A stretch of 64,000 nucleotides of DNA, from contig JAUNJO010000002.1 of assembly GCA_030533225.1 (NCBI GenBank), positions 42,174 to 106,173 on the forward strand, given 5' to 3'. The stretch comes from Eubacteriales bacterium (lineage in GTDB: Bacteria; Bacillota; Clostridia; Oscillospirales; Acutalibacteraceae). Shown here one piece after another: positions 52,113 through 60,160 of the stretch (its first letter is position 1; the number at the start of each line of letters is the position of its first letter). A program made the translations under genes and the position numbers. The notes beneath the pieces are model-generated. The model was given only the letters and a program-made list of their open reading frames with translations. It ran no database searches and was not told the DNA's origin.

Positions 52113-53855
52113 ATGAAAGAATTGCTTATTGGAAATGCAGCAGTCGCCCGGGGTCTCTATGAGGCCGGCTGCTCCATAGTTTCCAGCTATCCCGGCACGC
52201 CAAGTACTGAAATAACGGAGTTCGCCGCAAAATACGACGAGATGTACTGCGAGTGGGCACCCAATGAGAAGGTCGCCATGGAGGTTGCTTTCGGCGCATC
52301 CCTCAGGGGCAAGCGCTCCTGCTGTGCCATGAAGCATGTGGGACTAAATGTTGCCGCCGACCCTCTCTTTACACTTTCCTACACAGGTGTCACAGGCGGT
52401 CTTGTCATCTGCGTTGCCGATGACCCCGGCATGCACTCCTCTCAGAACGAGCAGGATTCAAGAAATTACGCAAAGGCCTCCAAGGTTCCTATGCTTGAGC
52501 CATCCAATTCGGCAGAAGCCCTTGCTTTTACAAAACTTGCCTTTGAACTTTCCGAGGAGTTTGACACTCCCGTGTTCATCAAAATGTGCACAAGGGTCGC
52601 ACACTCACAGAGCATCGTGGAAACCTCCGAGAGAGTTATGCCCCCCGAGAAGCCCTACGAGAAAAATCCTCAGAAGTACATAATGATGCCTGCAAACGCC
52701 AAGAAAAGACATCCTTTTGTTGAGCAGAGGTGCGAAAAGCTTACAGCGTACGCAGATACTGCTGATATTAACTTTGAGGAAAAGGGCACAAACGGTATCG
52801 GCATTATAACCTCAGGCACCTGCTATCAGTATGTGAAGGAGGTCTTCGGTGATGAGGCAAGCATCCTTAAACTGGGCATGGTCTATCCTCTCCCCACCGA
52901 AAGGATTAAAAGCTTTGCAAAGAGTGTAGATAAACTCTATGTAGTGGAGGAGCTTGACGGCTTTATCGAAACTCATGTCAAGGCTCTGGGCATTGACTGT
53001 GTGGGCAAAGAGCTTTTCTCCTGTATAGGAGAGCTTTGCGCAAGCACTATTGCCGAGAAGTTCGGTAAGGAAGTTCCTGCTCATATAACTATGGAAACCG
53101 AAATCCCCATGAGACCTCCCGTAATGTGTGCAGGCTGTCCCCACAGAGGAATGTACTATACTCTCAAAAAGAACAACATCACGGTTTTGGGCGATATCGG
53201 CTGCTACACCTTGGGCGCAGTTGCTCCCCTCAACGCTTTGGATTCCACACTGTGTATGGGCGCTTCCGTTTCGGGACTTCACGGCTTCAACAAGGCAGGC
53301 GGTGAGGATACCGAGGGCAAGACTGTCTGCGTAATCGGTGACTCAACATTCATGCATTCAGGTATTACAGGTCTTGTGAATATTTCCTACAATGCCTCCA
53401 ATTCCACCGTTATCATCTTAGATAACTCTATTACAGGTATGACAGGTCATCAGCAGAACCCCACAACAGGCTATAACATCAAGGGAGACCCAGCGGCTAA
53501 AATTGACCTTGAAACTCTCTGCAGAGCTGTGGGTATCAACCGTATTCGTGTGGTTGACCCCTATGACCTTAAGGCCTGCGACGAGGCGGTTAAAGAGGAA
53601 TTGAAAGCAAATGAACCTTCCGTAATTATCTCCCGCCGTCCCTGTGTGCTTCTTAAGAGTGTCAAGGCAAAGCCTTCGCTCAAAGTAAGCTCCGACAAGT
53701 GCAAGAGCTGTAAGATGTGCATGAAGCTTGGCTGTCCTGCAATCAGCATGCACGAGGGCAAGGCGGATATTGATACAACACTCTGCGTAGGCTGCGGAGT
53801 ATGCACGCAGATGTGCAAGTTTGACGCTATTTTGGGAGGTGAGTCTAATGACTAA
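52113..53855 (+). CDS. iorA: Indolepyruvate ferredoxin oxidoreductase, alpha subunit
   Basis: A 580-residue IorA. The N-terminal pyrimidine-binding domain starts ELLIGNAAVARGLYEAGCSIVSSYPGTPSTEI (in part). The TPP-binding domain has GDIGCYTLGAVAPLNALDS and GDSTFMHSGITGLVN near residues 365-425. Two ferredoxin-type motifs, CKSCKMCMKLGCP and CVGCGVCTQMCKF, lie at the C-terminus. With IorB it converts aryl (or branched) 2-oxoacids plus CoA to acyl-CoA and CO2, reducing ferredoxin, or runs in reverse. It overlaps iorB by eight bases. Confidence 0.96.
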   Translation: MKELLIGNAAVARGLYEAGCSIVSSYPGTPSTEITEFAAKYDEMYCEWAPNEKVAMEVAFGASLRGKRSCCAMKHVGLNVAADPLFTLSYTGVTGGLVICVADDPGMHSSQNEQDSRNYAKASKVPMLEPSNSAEALAFTKLAFELSEEFDTPVFIKMCTRVAHSQSIVETSERVMPPEKPYEKNPQKYIMMPANAKKRHPFVEQRCEKLTAYADTADINFEEKGTNGIGIITSGTCYQYVKEVFGDEASILKLGMVYPLPTERIKSFAKSVDKLYVVEELDGFIETHVKALGIDCVGKELFSCIGELCASTIAEKFGKEVPAHITMETEIPMRPPVMCAGCPHRGMYYTLKKNNITVLGDIGCYTLGAVAPLNALDSTLCMGASVSGLHGFNKAGGEDTEGKTVCVIGDSTFMHSGITGLVNISYNASNSTVIILDNSITGMTGHQQNPTTGYNIKGDPAAKIDLETLCRAVGINRIRVVDPYDLKACDEAVKEELKANEPSVIISRRPCVLLKSVKAKPSLKVSSDKCKSCKMCMKLGCPAISMHEGKADIDTTLCVGCGVCTQMCKFDAILGGESND

Positions 53856-54414
53856 AAGCATTATGATAGTTGGTGTCGGCGGACAGGGCTCACTCCTTGC
53901 AAGTACACTTTTAGGCAAGCTTCTCGTAAATGAGGGCTATGATGTTAAGGTGTCGGAGGTTCACGGCATGAGCCAGCGAGGCGGCTCGGTTGTAACCTAT
54001 GTACGCTTTGGCGAAAAGGTATATTCTCCAATTATCGACATGGGTACCGCAGACGCAATTATCTCATTTGAGAAGCTGGAGGCAGGCAGATGGGCACCCT
54101 ATCTTAAAGAGGGCGGTGTAATCATCACCAACACTCAGCAGATTGACCCTATGCCCGTTGTAATCGGTGCGGCAGAATATCCCGAGAATATCCTGGAGGA
54201 ACTCTCCGGCAAGGTGAATGTTGTGGCATTTGACGCCCTCGCTCTCGCAGAGCAGGCAGGCTCACCCAAAGCAGTTAATATTGTCCTCATGGGCAGACTT
54301 GCAAAAACGCTGGAAATCCCCGTTGAAAGCTGGAAAACGGCACTCAAAAGTGTTGTTAAGCCTCAGTTTGTTGACATAAACTTAAAGGCATTTGACCTTG
54401 GATATAATTCTTAA
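53848..54414 (+). CDS. iorB: Indolepyruvate ferredoxin oxidoreductase, beta subunit
   Basis: A 188-residue gamma/beta-type subunit of 2-oxoacid:ferredoxin oxidoreductases. SIMIVGVGGQGSLLASTLLGKLL at the N-terminus and EVHGMSQRGGSVVTYVRFG near residue 42 are diagnostic. It completes the IorAB enzyme. ATG 53848 follows GGGAGGTGAG and overlaps the end of iorA. paaK follows 27 bp later, so the acyl-CoA product or substrate is probably shared with the CoA ligase. Confidence 0.95.
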   Translation: MTKSIMIVGVGGQGSLLASTLLGKLLVNEGYDVKVSEVHGMSQRGGSVVTYVRFGEKVYSPIIDMGTADAIISFEKLEAGRWAPYLKEGGVIITNTQQIDPMPVVIGAAEYPENILEELSGKVNVVAFDALALAEQAGSPKAVNIVLMGRLAKTLEIPVESWKTALKSVVKPQFVDINLKAFDLGYNS

Positions 54415-54441
54415 TTTTTATTTAGTTTGGAGGCGATAGCC

Positions 54442-55758
54442 ATGGCAGAACGCTACTGGCAGGAAGAAATCGAATGTGCCTCTCGTGAGCAGATTACACA
54501 GTGGCAAAACGAGAGACTTGTAAAGACAGTTAAGCATGTTTATGACAATGTTGAGCTTTACCGCAAAAGAATGGACGAGGCGGGAGTTAAGCCCGAAGAC
54601 ATTAAGTCCATAGACGACCTGAAAAAACTCCCCTTTACCTACAAGCAGGATTTGCGGGATGAGTACCCCTACGGACTTTTCGCAACTCCCCTCAAGGATG
54701 TAGTAAGACTTCACGCGTCCTCAGGTACAACAGGTAAGCAGATTGTTGTAGGCTACACCAGAAACGACCTTGATATTTGGGATGACCTGGCTGCCCGTCA
54801 GCTTTGCGCTGTGGGTGCAACCCCGGAGGATAAAATCCATGTTTCCTACGGCTACGGCCTTTTCACAGGCGGTTTCGGTCTCCACGGCGGCGCAACTAAA
54901 ATGGGCTGTACTGCTATTCCCGTTTCTTCGGGTAACACCGAGCGTCAGGTAACTATTCTTGAGGATTTCGAGTCCGATGTTCTCTGCTGTACTCCTTCCT
55001 ATGCGCTTTTCATCGGTGAAACCGTTAAAAAACGCGGTATCGACCCCAAAAAACTCAAGGTCAGAGCAGGTATCTTCGGCGCCGAGCCTTGGACCGAGGG
55101 TATGCGTAAGCAGATTGAGGAACTTCTCGACATCAAAGCCTACGATATTTACGGCCTGACCGAAATTATGGGCCCCGGTGTATCCTATGAGTGCAGCGAG
55201 CAGTCCGGTATGCATGTAAACGAGGACCACTTCATCATCGAAATCATCAACCCCGAAACCGGCGAGCCTCTGCCGTACGGCGAAAAGGGCGAGATTGTAT
55301 TCACCTGTATCACCAAGGAGTGCTGTCCCTTTATTCGCTACCGCACCCGTGACATCGGTGTTGTCACCAATGAAAAATGCTCCTGCGGAAGAACCTTTGT
55401 TAAGATGACCAAGCCTCAGGGTAGGTCGGACGATATGCTCATTATCCGCGGCGTAAATGTGTTCCCCTCACAGATTGAGACTGTTCTCACACGCATGGGT
55501 TACAGCGCAAACTACAAGATTTTTGTGGACCGCGTAAATAACACAGACACACTTCTCGTTCAGGTTGAGATGACTGAGGAGATTTTCTCCGATACCGTCA
55601 CCAAAGTCAAAGAGCATGAGAAGGCTCTGGAGAGTGAGCTTCGTTCATTGCTTGGTGTAGGCGCTGATGTTCAGCTTGTGGCTCCCGGCACCATTGAGCG
55701 CAGTATGGGTAAAGCAGTTCGCGTAGTTGATAAGAGAAAGCTTATCGACGCGCAGTAA
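54442..55758 (+). CDS. paaK: Phenylacetate-CoA ligase family protein
   Basis: A 438-residue AMP-forming ligase of the PaaK type, shorter than acetyl-CoA synthetases. KKLPFTYKQDLRDEYPYGLFA lies near residue 60, RLHASSGTTGKQIVVGYT (P-loop, SSGTTGK) near residue 90, YDIYGLTEIMGPGVSYEC near residue 233 and TKPQGRSDDMLIIRGVNVFPSQIE (in part) near residue 325. It activates aryl-acetic acids to CoA thioesters. Location with iorAB and an ACT protein fits arylacetate/aryl-pyruvate interconversion. GGAGG lies nine bases before ATG 54442. The next gene starts 16 bp downstream. Confidence 0.93.
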   Translation: MAERYWQEEIECASREQITQWQNERLVKTVKHVYDNVELYRKRMDEAGVKPEDIKSIDDLKKLPFTYKQDLRDEYPYGLFATPLKDVVRLHASSGTTGKQIVVGYTRNDLDIWDDLAARQLCAVGATPEDKIHVSYGYGLFTGGFGLHGGATKMGCTAIPVSSGNTERQVTILEDFESDVLCCTPSYALFIGETVKKRGIDPKKLKVRAGIFGAEPWTEGMRKQIEELLDIKAYDIYGLTEIMGPGVSYECSEQSGMHVNEDHFIIEIINPETGEPLPYGEKGEIVFTCITKECCPFIRYRTRDIGVVTNEKCSCGRTFVKMTKPQGRSDDMLIIRGVNVFPSQIETVLTRMGYSANYKIFVDRVNNTDTLLVQVEMTEEIFSDTVTKVKEHEKALESELRSLLGVGADVQLVAPGTIERSMGKAVRVVDKRKLIDAQ

Positions 55759-55774
55759 TATAGGAGGTAATATT

Positions 55775-56206
55775 ATGTCAATCCGTCAGATCTCAGTTTT
55801 TGTTGAGAACAAAAAAGGCTCTCTTGTACAGATTACCGATACTCTTTCAAGAGAAAATATTGACCTTCGTGCAATGTCTATTGCAGATACTCAGGACTTC
55901 GGTATTCTCAGACTTATCGTGTCCGATACCGACAGGGCAGTGGATATTCTCCGTAAAGAGAATTGCATTGTTTCCGTAAATGAGGTTACGGGTGTTCGTA
56001 TGCAGAACAAGCCGGGTGCCTTGGCTACCGTTGTGAAGGTGCTGGATGACAACAACATCAATATGGAGTATATGTATGCTTTCAACGGCTCAACTCCTCA
56101 CCACTCCTACTTGGTACTTCGAGTTGACGACAACGATAAGGTTGCACAGCTTTTGCTCCAAGAGGGCATCAAGTGTATCACCGAGGAACAGGCATCGGAA
56201 CTCTGA
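55775..56206 (+). CDS. Tandem ACT-domain amino acid-binding protein
   Basis: A 143-residue protein of two ACT domains: residues 3-68 (SVFVENKKGSLVQITDTLSRENIDLRAMSIAD, in part) and 70-140 (VRMQNKPGALATVVKVLDDNNINMEYMYAF, in part). Proteins of this type bind amino acids and accompany paaK in many Clostridia and Archaea. Here it is the last gene of the symporter-iorAB-paaK operon and may tune the ligase or oxidoreductase to amino acid levels. AGGAGG precedes the ATG. Confidence 0.9.
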   Translation: MSIRQISVFVENKKGSLVQITDTLSRENIDLRAMSIADTQDFGILRLIVSDTDRAVDILRKENCIVSVNEVTGVRMQNKPGALATVVKVLDDNNINMEYMYAFNGSTPHHSYLVLRVDDNDKVAQLLLQEGIKCITEEQASEL

Positions 56207-56216
56207 TTTCAAGCCG

Positions 56217-56246
56217 CCCCGACAGGTTCCTCTGTCGGGGTGCTTT
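56217..56246 (+). terminator. Terminator of the ior-paaK operon
   Basis: CCCCGACAG (56217-56225), a six-base loop and CTGTCGGGG (56232-56240) followed by TGCTTTT. Confidence 0.88.
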
Positions 56247-56279
56247 TGTGCCTTGCTTCATGCGGGCAGAAATTTTGTG

Positions 56280-56308
56280 TTGACTTTTGGTGTGCTCTAT
56301 AATAAAAT
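56280..56308 (+). promoter_or_regulatory. Promoter of the riboswitch-antiporter transcript
   Basis: TTGACT (56280-56285), 17 bp and TAAAAT (56303-56308) lie about ten bases before the riboswitch. Confidence 0.65.
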
Positions 56309-56317
56309 ACAATAGGT

Positions 56318-56447
56318 AAAGGGGAGTAGTTTGGACGATAGTCCTGCAGTATTCGTCATCACGAAGAAAATTCCGGATGCTGCTCGAGACCCTCAGGTTT
56401 TGTAACGAGACTTTTACTGCTCAAGGGGCAGTAACGGTCTTTTTTTA
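56318..56447 (+). promoter_or_regulatory. yybP-ykoY (Mn2+) riboswitch with terminator
   Basis: AAAGGGGAGTAG (56318-56329) and CGAGACCC (56385-56392) are the conserved paired ends of this class. Between them the segment CGTCATCACGAAGAAAA, then CCGGATGCTGCT, gives the two facing arms. An expression platform follows: AGAC-TT-TTACTG and CAGTAA-CG-GTCT (about 56408-56440) with seven T. The class senses Mn2+ and switches on export genes. It lies directly upstream of a CaCA-type antiporter gene. Confidence 0.85.
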
Positions 56448-56482
56448 TTGTAAATGTAATGAACCGATTTGGAGGAATATAT

Positions 56483-57424
56483 ATGGTATGGGACATAATA
56501 CTTCTGATTGTGGGCTTTGTGCTGCTTGTCAAGGGCGCGGATTTCTTTGTGGACGGTAGCTCGTCTTTGGCAAAGCTTATAGGCGTTCCCGGTTTTGTAA
56601 TCGGACTTACCGTTGTTGCAATGGGCACAAGCGCTCCCGAGGCGGCAGTCAGCGTCACCGCGAGCGTTCAGGGACTTAACGAAATCGCGGTCAGCAATGT
56701 TGTAGGCTCAAATATTATGAATCTGCTTGTGGTTGCAGGTATTTGTGCGGTGATTAAACCATATAGAATTGAAAAGACTTTGCTTCGGAGAGATTTTCCT
56801 ATAAATGTAGTGCTGAATATTGTTCTTCTTGCGATGCTTATTTTCGGAAAAGCCCTTAATCTTTTGGATGGCATTCTTTTACTTGTGCTGTTTGCAGGTT
56901 ACCTTGCTTTAGTTTTGGTCAGCGCCTTCAAAAACCGCGAAATGCAAAGCGAGGACGAGGAAATCAGGAAGATGTCACCGGTAATGAGCGTTCTGGCTAT
57001 AGTGGGCGGTTTAGCCGCAGTCATTATCGGCGGACAGCTGGTGGTTAACAACGCAACCTCCATAGCCGAGGCACTCGGGTGGAGCGAGACCTTTATAGGT
57101 CTGACCATTGTTGCCATAGGCACAAGCCTTCCCGAGCTTGTCACAAGTGTTGTGGCGGCAAGAAAAGGGGAAAGCGGCCTGGCTCTCGGCAATGTAATCG
57201 GTTCAAACCTATTCAATATTATGCTGGTTTTGGGACTTTCAAGTTCAATCAGCCCCATCCTTGCAGACGACAGCGCAATTATCAATGTGGCCATTCTCCT
57301 GGTTGTTACCGCATTGGTGTATGTTGCCTGCCTTTTGAAAAAAGGCATGGGCAGAGTTGTGGGCGGTATCTGTGTGCTGAGTTACATAGGATATACCGTG
57401 TATCTGCTTTTGACAACAATCTGA
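56483..57424 (+). CDS. CaCA-family cation antiporter (YrbG-like)
   Basis: A 313-residue protein with about ten transmembrane segments in two repeated halves. Each half carries the alpha motif: GTSAPEAAVSVTAS near residue 48 with NVVGSNIMNLL, and GTSLPELVTSVVAA near residue 205 with NVIGSNLFNIM. The family exchanges Na+ (or H+, K+) for Ca2+. Control by a yybP-ykoY riboswitch suggests that Mn2+ may be the exported ion here, or that it protects against cation overload. ATG 56483 is chosen because GGAGGAATAT precedes it. Confidence 0.93.
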   Translation: MVWDIILLIVGFVLLVKGADFFVDGSSSLAKLIGVPGFVIGLTVVAMGTSAPEAAVSVTASVQGLNEIAVSNVVGSNIMNLLVVAGICAVIKPYRIEKTLLRRDFPINVVLNIVLLAMLIFGKALNLLDGILLLVLFAGYLALVLVSAFKNREMQSEDEEIRKMSPVMSVLAIVGGLAAVIIGGQLVVNNATSIAEALGWSETFIGLTIVAIGTSLPELVTSVVAARKGESGLALGNVIGSNLFNIMLVLGLSSSISPILADDSAIINVAILLVVTALVYVACLLKKGMGRVVGGICVLSYIGYTVYLLLTTI

Positions 57425-57437
57425 GAGAAAAATTAAC

Positions 57438-57473
57438 ACACCCTGTGTTCATCTTTGGACACAGGGTGTTTTT
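57438..57473. terminator. Bidirectional terminator between antiporter and zinc-ribbon genes
   Basis: ACACCCTGTGT (57438-57448) and ACACAGGGTGT (57459-57469) form an 11-bp stem followed on the plus strand by TTTTTC. The convergent zinc-ribbon gene ends at its edge. Confidence 0.85.
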
Positions 57474-57880
57474 CAGTGGATTGTTACCTCAAAAATTTCT
57501 CCGCATTTCGGGCATCTTACCTTGTGCTTGCCCTTGTTTCTCTTAACTCTCAGCTTTGCCTTGCAGGCTTTACACTTGATGTAGCGGTGAGTTTTGATGT
57601 CTCGGATTTTGTTCTTTTGACGGACAAAAAATGAAATCACTTTGTTTTGAACTTTGAGATAAGCGGTATTTTCCTTTTGCCGTTGATATACATTTTTGGA
57701 GAGCACTCTGAAGATAATGTAGCCTGCTGCCAATAGCTCCAGGCCGAGGACAATGTAGGTGTGCAAAAACAGATTGAGCACTACCAAAAGGGTGTAGATG
57801 ATAAAGAAGAAAAAGCACAAACTGTCAATGCCGTTGCGACCGTACATGAATTTTCTGAGTTTTTCTGTGAATTTATCCAT
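57473..57880 (-). CDS. Two-helix membrane protein with C-terminal zinc ribbon
   Basis: A 135-residue protein. Residues 17-60 hold two hydrophobic helices. A basic linker follows, then a zinc ribbon near residues 103-130 with KCKACKAKLRV and RCPKCGEIFEV, the two CxxC knuckles of a MJ0042-type or DZR-like ribbon. It resembles small membrane zinc-ribbon proteins common in Clostridia, whose role is unknown. It is monocistronic and convergent with the antiporter. Confidence 0.75.
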   Translation of the reverse strand: MDKFTEKLRKFMYGRNGIDSLCFFFFIIYTLLVVLNLFLHTYIVLGLELLAAGYIIFRVLSKNVYQRQKENTAYLKVQNKVISFFVRQKNKIRDIKTHRYIKCKACKAKLRVKRNKGKHKVRCPKCGEIFEVTIH

Positions 57881-57973
57881 AAAGAATCTCCCACTTATAA
57901 ATGTGATACTGTATTACCTATTATATCATGCATTTATAAGAAAGATAATAGCTTTTCGTAAATAAAGTGTAAA

Positions 57974-58924
57974 TTAAGGCATCTTGAGGCTTAGGAAGGT
58001 GCTGTCAAGCAATTTGCAGGAGTTTTGCATTTTTATAAGTTCTTCCCGGGTTAAGCTTAACTCGATTGTGCGGTCAATTCCCTTGTGACTTACTATGCAG
58101 GGGCTTCCCGCGTAGACACCCCTTTGTCCGTATTCTCCGTTAAGCTGTGAGGAGACCGTCAGCACACTCTGTTCATCTCTGAGGATTGCCCTGACAATTC
58201 GGCTGATTGCCATGCCGATTCCGTAGTAGGTGGCGCCCTTTGCCGAGATTATTTTTTGTGCCGCACTCCTCACCTCCTCGGATATTTTGTGTAGTTCCTC
58301 CAAGGAGAATTTTTCGGGATCTGTCTTTAGCACATCCTCCACAGGCTTTGTGGCAAGAAGTGCCTGTGACCAAGGCACAAACTCGCTGTCGCCGTGTTCA
58401 CCGATTACATAGGCGTGTACATTTCTTGAATCCAAGGAGAAGTATCTGCCCAAAAGATACCGCAGCCTTGCGGTGTCGAGGGTTGTGCCCGAGCCAATGA
58501 CTTTTTCAGGGGGAAAGTGTGAAAGTTCTAATGTCACCCTCGCCATAATGTCCACGGGATTTGTAGCCACAAGGAAAATCCCCTCAAAGCCGCTTTTCAG
58601 TACAGGCCCTACAATGCTTTCAAAGACCTTTGCGTTTCTCTCTAAAAGTTCGAGCCTTGATTCTCCCGGCTTCTGGTTCACTCCCGCACAGATGACAACA
58701 ATATCTGCGTCGCCGCAGTCGGAGTATTCGCCCTCGTAAATCCTCATGGCAGAGTGGGAAAAACTCAGGCCGTGATTCAAATCCATAGCCTCTCCCATGG
58801 CGCGTTTTTTATCTATATCAACAATAACAAGCTCGTCGCAGAGATTTTGGTTGAGAGCCGAGTATGCAAAGCTCATACCCACCATTCCTGCTCCGATTAA
58901 GACTACCTTTTTTCTGTATTTCAT
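57974..58924 (-). CDS. ldh: L-lactate dehydrogenase
   Basis: A 316-residue LDH. The NAD-binding loop is VVLIGAGMVGMSFAYS near residue 8. VICAGVNQKPGESRLELLERN near residue 82 has Gln at the specificity position, which marks lactate over malate dehydrogenases. GSGTTLDTARLRYLLG near residue 148 and IGEHGDSEFVPWS near residue 178 (catalytic His) complete the pattern. It reduces pyruvate to lactate in fermentation. ATG 58924 is preceded by GGTGAT; it lies 23 bp behind the lipase gene. Confidence 0.95.
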   Translation of the reverse strand: MKYRKKVVLIGAGMVGMSFAYSALNQNLCDELVIVDIDKKRAMGEAMDLNHGLSFSHSAMRIYEGEYSDCGDADIVVICAGVNQKPGESRLELLERNAKVFESIVGPVLKSGFEGIFLVATNPVDIMARVTLELSHFPPEKVIGSGTTLDTARLRYLLGRYFSLDSRNVHAYVIGEHGDSEFVPWSQALLATKPVEDVLKTDPEKFSLEELHKISEEVRSAAQKIISAKGATYYGIGMAISRIVRAILRDEQSVLTVSSQLNGEYGQRGVYAGSPCIVSHKGIDRTIELSLTREELIKMQNSCKLLDSTFLSLKMP

Positions 58925-58947
58925 AACATCACCGGGTTTAGTGTGGC

Positions 58948-60147
58948 TCAAGTGACTTCAGATATTCGGGAAATGAAAAATTCTTCCTCCAAAACTCTAA
59001 GCCAAGCCATGTATGTCTCAAGGGTGTGGGCGGAGTTGACGGCGCTGTTTTCGAGTTTTATACCCTCATCTAAATCTGTCAGGTCAATGCCCTCGAGCAT
59101 AAAGTCGGTCAAGGGGTAAAGCTCGGCACATTCACTGCTTGCGAGTATGAACATGCCCTCGGGCAGGGGGAACTCCTTGCTGAGAATTGCCGAGGCATTT
59201 TCAAGGTATTCTCCCAGGGTGAGACTTCCTTGAGGTGTTGTGATTTTTCGGCTGTAAAGCTCCTCTACGGTGGGGGCAATGCTTTCGGCGTCTTTGAGGA
59301 AGGCTTCGATGTCCCTGCTTCTGTTTTCGTAGCTGATGTGGGGATAACCGGCGATTTTTTCGAAGTTTTTTTCCATCTGAGCGTAAAGCTCGGAGTAGTT
59401 TTCGTCATCTAAGTCGGGAAGTCTGAGTCTGAGTCCGAATTTGGAGTAATCCCAAGCCTCCAGGGGCACTCGGGTGATGAAATCTTCGCAGTTTTCGATG
59501 TTGTAAATACACTTGTACCGAGGGGCGTTCACCTCGGTGCTCTTTGTAGTGTTGGGGCAGGCAAAGGTGTAGGCGCTCACACTTTCGAAGTTACCGCTGT
59601 CAATAAGACGCTTTGAGAGCAGATTTGCCACAGCACCGCCTCGGGAGTGACCTGTCAGGGTGATTTTTGTGTTGTCAAACTTGATGCCGTGCTCTTCTAA
59701 GTATTCGGAAAACTCCGCGTAGGCGTAATCCGTTGCTGCGCTGAAGCCTGCGTGAGTTTCTCCCTCTCCCATGTGAAAGTTTGAGTACCACTCGGCACCG
59801 GTTGAGCCTCGAAATATCAGGATAATCTCTGTGTCGCTCTCCGTCTTTTTGTTCGCAACGGAAAAAGCTATTCCGCTTTTGTATCCCATATTTTGCTTGT
59901 GCTCGAAATACTCGTAATCGGAAAATTCTTTGGACAGAAGCGCGGTTTCAAGCTTTCGCGGATAGTTGATTTTGGTGCAGAGGCCTAAGAGATACCTTGC
60001 TTTTTGAAGGGAAAAGCCCTCCTGCTCTGCCTGTGTGTCCTTACCGTTTGAAGTGGGCAGGGCATTTTCTCTGCTAAACGAAAAAATACCGCAAAGGCAG
60101 AGCAGTACAGCCATTGCGGTAAGAAAAACTATTCTTGTTTTTTTCAA
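58948..60147 (-). CDS. Class 3 lipase-family exported protein
   Basis: A 399-residue protein. A signal or anchor segment (about 4-25) leads to an alpha/beta-hydrolase with RGSTGAEWYSNFHMG near residue 115 and KITLTGHSRGGAVANLLS near residue 160, where GHSRG holds the nucleophile Ser. Class 3 lipases act on acylglycerols or phospholipids; the natural substrate is unknown. I chose TTG at 60147 because AAGG is correctly spaced and MKKTRIVFLTAMAVLL is a normal signal start; the longer frame lies inside mgtE. It follows mgtE by 13 bp. Confidence 0.8.
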   Translation of the reverse strand: MKKTRIVFLTAMAVLLCLCGIFSFSRENALPTSNGKDTQAEQEGFSLQKARYLLGLCTKINYPRKLETALLSKEFSDYEYFEHKQNMGYKSGIAFSVANKKTESDTEIILIFRGSTGAEWYSNFHMGEGETHAGFSAATDYAYAEFSEYLEEHGIKFDNTKITLTGHSRGGAVANLLSKRLIDSGNFESVSAYTFACPNTTKSTEVNAPRYKCIYNIENCEDFITRVPLEAWDYSKFGLRLRLPDLDDENYSELYAQMEKNFEKIAGYPHISYENRSRDIEAFLKDAESIAPTVEELYSRKITTPQGSLTLGEYLENASAILSKEFPLPEGMFILASSECAELYPLTDFMLEGIDLTDLDEGIKLENSAVNSAHTLETYMAWLRVLEEEFFISRISEVT

Positions 60148-60160
60148 AATGACGACCTTC

